From Candidatus Nitrotoga sp. M5 (GTDB lineage: Bacteria; Pseudomonadota; Gammaproteobacteria; Burkholderiales; Gallionellaceae): a stretch of DNA of 64,000 nucleotides. Numbering within the stretch: position 1 is the first letter of the stretch; every line of letters starts with the position of its first letter. Of the stretch, positions 59,076 through 64,000 are shown in pieces. The stretch is from NCBI RefSeq assembly GCF_927904885.1, contig NZ_CAKMNW010000017.1:1-64000 (forward strand). The letters are read 5' to 3'. The notes beneath the pieces were generated by a model. The model ran no database searches, was not told the origin of the DNA, and saw nothing but the letters and a program-made list of their open reading frames with translations. A program made the translations under genes and the position numbers.

Positions 59076-59799
59076 ACATTGCATCATCCCTGACTGGCCT
59101 GCCCCAAAAAATGTCAAGGCACTACAAACCACGCGCAACGGCGGAATTAGTGTTGCTCCCTATGACAGCCTCAATCTCAGCAGCAATGTAGGTGATGCGC
59201 CTTTAGCCGTGGCACGCAATCGAATGTTGCTGGCACCAATACTGCCAAGCGAGCCAGTGTGGCTCAAGCAAGTGCATGGTGTAGTGGTAGCTAATGCTAC
59301 ACAGGCAGAATGTTGGCCTGAGGCTGACGCCTGCATATCTACTCAACCCGGCGCGGTATGTGTCGCAACGACAGCTGATTGCCTGCCAATACTACTATGC
59401 AATGATAAAGGTAGCGTAATCAGTGCAGTGCATGCAGGGTGGCGTGGATTGTGTGACGGTGTAATTGAACATACCGTGCGTGCCATGGACGTGCCTCCTA
59501 ATACGCTCATGGCTTGGTTGGGACCAGCAATAGGTGCGCAAGCCTTCGAAGTGGGCGATGAAGTGCGTACGGAGTTCGTTGTCAAGGATCCACACGCCAC
59601 TGCTGCCTTCGTATCTGACACGGCTGGAAAATGGCTCGCTAATATCTATCAACTTGCAGGTCTGCGCCTGAATGCATTGGGTGTTACGCGAGTATACGGG
59701 GGTGGCTTGTGTACCTATACAGACAGCGTAAATTTCTTCTCTTATCGGCGTGATAATATAACGGGGAGGATGGGATCATTTATCTGGCTTGATAAATGA
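59062..59799 (+). CDS. pgeF: Peptidoglycan editing factor / purine nucleoside phosphorylase-like (PgeF/YfiH)
   Basis: A 245-residue DUF152/laccase-domain protein with the metal-binding motifs LKQVHG, TTADCLPILL and AVHAGWRG, in their usual order. ATG 59062 is eight bases after AGGAG, which supports it over the GTG at 59053. Relatives correct miscoded peptidoglycan precursors or act as purine nucleoside-cleaving enzymes. It is normally found directly after rluD, as here. Its stop codon lies within a 13-bp perfect inverted repeat. Confidence 0.93.
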   Translation: MNLLEHCIIPDWPAPKNVKALQTTRNGGISVAPYDSLNLSSNVGDAPLAVARNRMLLAPILPSEPVWLKQVHGVVVANATQAECWPEADACISTQPGAVCVATTADCLPILLCNDKGSVISAVHAGWRGLCDGVIEHTVRAMDVPPNTLMAWLGPAIGAQAFEVGDEVRTEFVVKDPHATAAFVSDTAGKWLANIYQLAGLRLNALGVTRVYGGGLCTYTDSVNFFSYRRDNITGRMGSFIWLDK

Positions 59800-59803
59800 T
59801 CCC
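59772..59803 (+). terminator. 13-bp perfect hairpin spanning the pgeF stop codon
   Basis: GGGATCATTTATC (59772-59784) and GATAAATGATCCC (59791-59803) are exact inverted copies with a 6-base loop, TGGCTT. The stop TGA lies in the right arm. The sequence after it, TATACTGTTAG, has no strong T-tract, so it may act as a weak terminator or an mRNA-protecting 3' structure. Confidence 0.55.
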
Positions 59804-59966
59804 TATACTGTTAGCCCTATTAAAGCAGGACAAAAAAATTTATAACGTGGAGGATGTTCATAAATTTTAACGCTTTTTACAATACCTCAGCCGTCCAACA
59901 ACATCCAAAGTATTGAATGGGTTCACCAGCTAGTTGGTTGACAATAAATAAGCCAAACGGGCGATA

Positions 59967-61895
59967 CTAATTCGCAGCAACTTTTTGACTTAACTCGTAA
60001 TCCCCTGCCTCGTTTACTAAGCTCGCAAACAATTCTTTGACATCCAAGATCAATACAATCTCCCCCTCGCTCGACATTGTTACGCCTGCTACACCCTTGG
60101 GCCGGAAAGTATCCAAAGACTTGATCACCACATCATCATGCCCGGCAAAGCCATCTGCAGAAAGTATAAAACTGTTTTTTTCGATCTGCATCAGCACACC
60201 CACTTCAGGTTTGACAGTCTGCTCCCAGCCAATCAAGCTGGCCAATGAAATCACTGGCAGAACTTCACCGCGCACTACCATGGTAGCTTTGCCTGCTATT
60301 TGTTGCAGATCACTCGGTGGAACCGATAAAATCTCACGCACCAATGATAGTGGCACGGCAAATGATTGATTGCAGAGGCGCAGCAGTAGCACTGGCAGGA
60401 TAGCTAAAGTGAGTGGCAGTGAAATTCTGAATTCACTACCCTTACCCGGAACAGAGATGATACTGATAGTGCCACTCAGTTTTTCAATGTTGGTTTTCAC
60501 CACATCCATGCCGACCCCGCGACCTGAGACACTAGAAATCTCTTCTTTAGTTGAAAATCCTGGAAGCAAAATTAAGCCCAAACTCTCTTCATCATCCAGA
60601 CCACTTGCAGATTCCGCGCTGATCAATCCCTTGACGATAGCCTTGTTGCGGATCAGCTCGGGACGCATGCCTTTGCCATCATCGGTTATTCTTAGGATGA
60701 TGTGATCTCCCTCCTGCTCAGCACTTAAATGCACTAAGCTTTTCACTGTCTTACCTGCTGCCACACGCTGTTCAGAATTCTCCACTCCATGATCCACCGC
60801 ATTGCGAATCAAATGTACCAACGGATCGTTAAGATCCTCAATCATGGTTTTATCGATCTCGGTGTCTTCACCGGACAACACTAACTCAACATCCTTACCA
60901 AGTTGGCGTGCCAAATCGCGCGTCAAACGAGGATATTTGTTAAAAAGACGACCGATAGGTTGCATACGCGTCTTCATAACAGCATTTTGCAAGTTCACCA
61001 CCAGCGTATCGAGCTGACTGACTGACTCGTCTAATGCAAGTAATGTGGCAGCATCAAATCGTCCTTGAAGAATATCAGTGCGTAGATGGGTCAATCGATT
61101 TTTAGTCAATCCAATTTCGCCGGAAAGATTAAGCACTTGATCCAAACGATCAGTATCAACACGAATTGTATTATCCTTGCCCGCCTCAATTTCGCGGCGT
61201 CCGGCAGCTGGTGCTTTATTGCCTGGAATATCGCTAGCACGGCGGCCAAATAAACGAGGCTCTGGCTGAGACGTTTCCACGCCACTTGCAGGCGGCAATG
61301 GTAACTGTAATGCGGCTGGCGATGGAGCAGCAGATGAAACTGCTCTCGTATCGAACCCCGCCTGAACTTGAACAGGTGAAGGACTCACCAAGGCCTGATA
61401 CAAAGCTTCCCAATCTAGGCTAGCTTCTGCTGAAGGTAGAGAATTATCTGCCGCAGATTCAAGCGTAGCCACCTGTGGTACAAGAGTCGAAACTACAGCA
61501 ACGTCATCATTCAAAGCCGCGTGCAATGTGGCAATCAGGTGTGAAGGGGCGGCGTCTGGCTGTCTGTTTTGTGCCAATGACTCAAACATCTGCTTGACCT
61601 CTCCCGTCGCTGCAAATATTGCGTCCATAAGCACGGCATCCAGCACCAATTCACCAGTACGCAGATTGTCAAACAAATTTTCTGTGAGATGACATAACGT
61701 GACCAATTCCGTTGCATTGAGAAATCCAGCGCCACCCTTGATGGTATGGAAACCACGGAAGATTATATTTAGCAGCTCACGATCATGCGGATGCTTTTCC
61801 AATTCAATCAGCTTACTGTCTACCTCAGACAACAGCTCAGATGCTTCCGTCAAAAAATCCTGCATTAACTCTTCCATGCCCGTAAAATCATTCAT
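59967..61895 (-). CDS. cheA: Chemotaxis histidine kinase CheA
   Basis: A 642-residue CheA starting at ATG 61895, which lies one base after the cheZ stop (TGAAATG); a longer open frame to 61970 runs into cheZ. The P1 phosphoryl-transfer domain has H50 in FHTIKGGAGF. A proline-rich linker of about 120 residues replaces an obvious P2 domain. P3 and P4 follow (LVHLIRNAVDHGVE, DDGKGM, GRGVGMDVVKTNI), then a C-terminal CheW-like P5. It phosphorylates CheY and CheV (and CheB if present elsewhere). Confidence 0.96.
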   Translation of the reverse strand: MNDFTGMEELMQDFLTEASELLSEVDSKLIELEKHPHDRELLNIIFRGFHTIKGGAGFLNATELVTLCHLTENLFDNLRTGELVLDAVLMDAIFAATGEVKQMFESLAQNRQPDAAPSHLIATLHAALNDDVAVVSTLVPQVATLESAADNSLPSAEASLDWEALYQALVSPSPVQVQAGFDTRAVSSAAPSPAALQLPLPPASGVETSQPEPRLFGRRASDIPGNKAPAAGRREIEAGKDNTIRVDTDRLDQVLNLSGEIGLTKNRLTHLRTDILQGRFDAATLLALDESVSQLDTLVVNLQNAVMKTRMQPIGRLFNKYPRLTRDLARQLGKDVELVLSGEDTEIDKTMIEDLNDPLVHLIRNAVDHGVENSEQRVAAGKTVKSLVHLSAEQEGDHIILRITDDGKGMRPELIRNKAIVKGLISAESASGLDDEESLGLILLPGFSTKEEISSVSGRGVGMDVVKTNIEKLSGTISIISVPGKGSEFRISLPLTLAILPVLLLRLCNQSFAVPLSLVREILSVPPSDLQQIAGKATMVVRGEVLPVISLASLIGWEQTVKPEVGVLMQIEKNSFILSADGFAGHDDVVIKSLDTFRPKGVAGVTMSSEGEIVLILDVKELFASLVNEAGDYELSQKVAAN

Positions 61896-61896
61896 T

Positions 61897-62670
61897 TCAG
61901 AAGCCCATGCTTTCAAGCAAATCGTCAACTTGATTTTGATTGGATACCACATCAGTGCGCCCTGACGCATTCACCTGCGGACCATTTAGTAGTCCGGCAT
62001 GCATATCCACGTTTGTGGCAGAGGGAACGCTCTCGACCAGCAACTCCACCAATTGTGTTTCCATTTGCTGCGTCACATCCACAATTTTTTTGATAATCTG
62101 CCCGGTCAAGTCCTGAAAATCTTGTGCCATCATGATTTCCGTCAGGTAGGAATTAGTAACCTTTGCCTGCTTGGGAACCTCAAGCAAAAAAGCATGAGTT
62201 TGCGTGGCCAAGCTTTTGAATTGCTCAATATCAAGCTGTTTGTCAAAAAGCATCTGCCATTCCTGTGCCAGGCGTTGGGAATCGACTTCAATTTTTTCCA
62301 CGATGGGTTGTGCTGCTTCAGTGGCATTCAGCACCCGTTCAGCAGCATTTTGAGTCATGGTGACGACATAACTCAGACGGTCACGAGTATCCGGAATAAA
62401 CGATGCTACTTTCTCAAGATCCTCTCCATAACCAAGTTCATGGAGAGTGTCATGAAATTTGCGTGTCATTTGCCCAAGCTTGTTTATTACTCTGTCCGAT
62501 GGGTTACTGTCATCGCCACTTTGCCCCCCTCCCTCATTACCCGAAAGGGCTGTAGAATTACCAATTTTTTTCTCACTACCATCGCTCGCTGAGACAATGC
62601 TGTCAAACAACGCTTCCAAATCTTCTGCTTCTTTTTCTGCAACTGTTTTCTTAATCATGGCATCACTCAC
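61897..62670 (-). CDS. cheZ: CheY phosphatase CheZ
   Basis: A 257-residue CheZ with the catalytic segment [20 protein letters not shown] near residue 185 (acidic and Gln residues that act on phospho-CheY) and the C-terminal amphipathic peptide [12 protein letters not shown] that docks on CheY. The N-terminus has a low-complexity Gly/Asp/Asn stretch. GTG 62670 is chosen because it forms a GTGA overlap with the cheY stop; ATG 62658 is possible. CheZ is typical of beta- and gammaproteobacteria. Confidence 0.95.
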   Translation of the reverse strand: MSDAMIKKTVAEKEAEDLEALFDSIVSASDGSEKKIGNSTALSGNEGGGQSGDDSNPSDRVINKLGQMTRKFHDTLHELGYGEDLEKVASFIPDTRDRLSYVVTMTQNAAERVLNATEAAQPIVEKIEVDSQRLAQEWQMLFDKQLDIEQFKSLATQTHAFLLEVPKQAKVTNSYLTEIMMAQDFQDLTGQIIKKIVDVTQQMETQLVELLVESVPSATNVDMHAGLLNGPQVNASGRTDVVSNQNQVDDLLESMGF

Positions 62671-63056
62671 TTTTGCATAGTCAGGAAAATTTTTTTCAGT
62701 TTTTCATCTAACGTAGCTGCAGTAAACGGTTTGACAACATATCCGCTAGCACCTGCCTGTGCCGCCGCAATAATGTTTTCGCGCTTGGCCTCAGCGGTCA
62801 CCATCAATACCGGCAAATGTTTCAGCTTTGAATCAGCGCGAATGGCTATGAGCAGATCAATGCCAGTCATATTTGGCATATTCCAATCTGTCACTACAAA
62901 ATCAAAACTTTCACTGCTTAGTTTTTTCAACGCACCGACACCATCTTCCGCCTCTTGCACATTGACGAAACCAAGCTCCTTAAGCAAGTTACGCACAATA
63001 CGCCGCATTGTAGAAAAATCGTCCACTACCAAAAATTTCATGTTTGCATCTACCAC
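62667..63056 (-). CDS. cheY: Chemotaxis response regulator CheY
   Basis: A 129-residue single receiver domain. GTG 63056 is chosen because GGAGG lies six bases upstream, giving [19 protein letters not shown]. With this start the phospho-acceptor is D57 and the switch residues are T87 and K109, the same numbers as in E. coli CheY; the ATG at 63041 would shorten it by five residues and leave GGAGG too far away. It is the first of cheY-cheZ-cheA, coupled by GTGA to cheZ. Confidence 0.96.
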   Translation of the reverse strand: MVDANMKFLVVDDFSTMRRIVRNLLKELGFVNVQEAEDGVGALKKLSSESFDFVVTDWNMPNMTGIDLLIAIRADSKLKHLPVLMVTAEAKRENIIAAAQAGASGYVVKPFTAATLDEKLKKIFLTMQK

Positions 63057-63390
63057 AATATACCTCCAGTTGCTTTTAGTTCTTATGAAAACGGTGGACA
63101 GATAGCGATGTAAAACCATTCACTGCGTAACATCTTTCTATCTTTTGCTCTTATTCTTCACCCGTTACTAGCCGCCAGTCGAACTTAAAGGAAATCGACT
63201 AAAAACTTAGCTGAGCGGGGACTATTTCGCCATTTTTTTGGGCAATAGCACAACTATTACCCTGAAAAAAAATCATCAAGGGGGTAAGCAAGCATTTTGA
63301 CGCAAGGTAAAAGCTCGCAAAATAGTCCCGCGATCAGCTAAACTTTCGCTACGACTCTTTATGTCCGACTGGCTGCCAAGTTCAGATATA
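63057..63390. other. Gap between cheV and cheY with an inverted repeat
   Basis: The 334 bases upstream of cheY hold no gene. They contain the large inverted repeat at 63207-63341. A promoter for cheY-cheZ-cheA should lie here, but no clear flagellar sigma-28 or sigma-70 box was found. Confidence 0.5.
63207..63341. repeat. 135-bp element with 25-bp imperfect terminal inverted repeats
   Basis: The left arm at 63207-63231 (TTAGCTGAGCGGGGACTATT...) pairs with the complement of the right arm at 63316-63341 over about 25 positions with a few mismatches. GGGGGTAAGCAAGC inside it resembles the GGGGTAAGCAGGC block of the ffh-side MITE copy (complement of GCTTGCCTGCTTACC). It could be a second type of small mobile repeat or a divergent relative. 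Confidence 0.6.
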
Positions 63391-64000
63391 TCAAGCCAGC
63401 AAAGGTCGCAATGTATTGCTCAGCATCGCTGCATCAAATTTGGGCACGTAATAATCCACACCAACCCGCTTCCCCATATCGCGGTTGGCATCAGACGACA
63501 ACGACGAATGCATAACTACCGGAATTCCTTCGAAACGCTTGTCAGCTTTGATATGCTGAGTCAACACGTAGCCATCCATCACCGGCATTTCCGCATCAAC
63601 GAGTACCACTTGAAGTTGTTCATGTAGACTCACACCACTGCTCTGTGCAATATCGGCCAGCCCTTTCAAGCGTTCCCATCCTTCCAACCCATTTTTTGCC
63701 TGCAGATTTTTGACACCCATCTTATCCAGCACTTCGGTTATTTTTTTACGTGCAACTGCCGAGTCATCCACGAAAAAAATACATAATTCATGGCCATTGT
63801 CGATCTTATCCACGCTACCCACCACATTTTCACCAAATGCGCTGGCAAGAACTTGTTCAACATCCAGTATCGAAACGAGCTTGCCATTCGGCAGCTCAGT
63901 GATCGCAGTGATCATGTCTTTGTTGCCTGAAAACAGGTCGTCAGCAGGGCGTACCTTATCCCAGTCAACTCGAATAATACGATCAACGTCATGCACTAAA
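63391..64000 (-). CDS. cheV: Chemotaxis coupling protein CheV (5' end outside the window)
   Basis: The last 203 codons of a CheV-type protein. The frame is open to the right edge: the codon before the GTG at 63996 is TTA, so the true start lies outside. The visible part holds the end of the CheW domain (ITAITELPNGKLVSILDVEQVLA) and a receiver domain (IFFVDDSAVARKKI, VLVDAEMPVMDGY with the phospho-Asp). CheV couples receptors to CheA and can adapt through its receiver. It is upstream of cheY on the same strand. Confidence 0.93.
   Translation of the reverse strand, partial: LVHDVDRIIRVDWDKVRPADDLFSGNKDMITAITELPNGKLVSILDVEQVLASAFGENVVGSVDKIDNGHELCIFFVDDSAVARKKITEVLDKMGVKNLQAKNGLEGWERLKGLADIAQSSGVSLHEQLQVVLVDAEMPVMDGYVLTQHIKADKRFEGIPVVMHSSLSSDANRDMGKRVGVDYYVPKFDAAMLSNTLRPLLA

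Overview
The window looks like a chromosomal segment of a flagellated Gram-negative bacterium, most likely a betaproteobacterium related to Nitrosomonadales/Gallionellaceae. This is an inference from the rpsP-rimM-trmD-rplS operon, ffh beside a CcsA-like (YpjD) gene, bamD divergent from rluD-pgeF, a GlrK/GlrG/GlrR-type cassette, and a CheV-CheY-CheZ-CheA block. No rRNA, tRNA, CRISPR array, phage or intact insertion sequence was seen.

Layout. 1-2.5 kb (minus): a translationally coupled pair, a small secreted protein and a secreted metzincin protease with fibronectin III and F5/8 C modules that runs off the left edge. 4.1-23.2 kb (plus): a surface-polysaccharide locus with the ABC exporter Wzm/Wzt, a sulfotransferase, a WxcM-type acetyltransferase/ketoisomerase with its aminotransferase (a dTDP-3-acetamido-3,6-dideoxyhexose pathway), and many glycosyltransferases joined by 4-base ATGA overlaps. 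It includes a deacetylase and a GT2-membrane-sulfatase-like fusion. 23.2-30.8 kb (minus): a converging operon read as sulfotransferase, SGNH protein, MBOAT O-acyltransferase, deacetylase-like protein, GT2, GT4, then a TPR protein. 31.2-34.8 kb (minus): HAD-UbiA prenyltransferase, EmrE-like flippase and GT-C glycosyltransferase, which fit a lipid-linked pentofuranose donor route. 35.9-40.8 kb (plus): an asparagine-synthase-like amidotransferase and a second MBOAT/SGNH pair.

41-64 kb is mostly housekeeping: an orphan Clp-N protein, a DsrC-family protein without its catalytic C-terminal cysteine, Smr, thioredoxin reductase, the histidine kinase/lipoprotein/sigma-54 regulator cassette, Ogt, the rpsP operon, YpjD, Ffh, a YajD-type HNH protein, cysteine synthase, BamD, RluD, PgeF and the chemotaxis genes.

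The polysaccharide genes together suggest a polymer assembled in the cytoplasm, exported by an ABC transporter that may recognise a terminal group (Wzt C-terminal domain), and decorated by sulfation, O-acetylation, N-acetyl sugar synthesis and possibly a polyprenyl-linked pentofuranose. Intergenic gaps are long and A+T-rich. Several hold copies of a degenerate, roughly 80-170 bp MITE-like repeat whose best copy has 19-bp terminal inverted repeats. Other notable points are a decayed wzt start between wzm and wzt, a kinase gene without a standard start codon for its first membrane helix, and a 23-bp tandem duplication that makes an eight-codon mini-ORF overlapping the cysteine synthase start.
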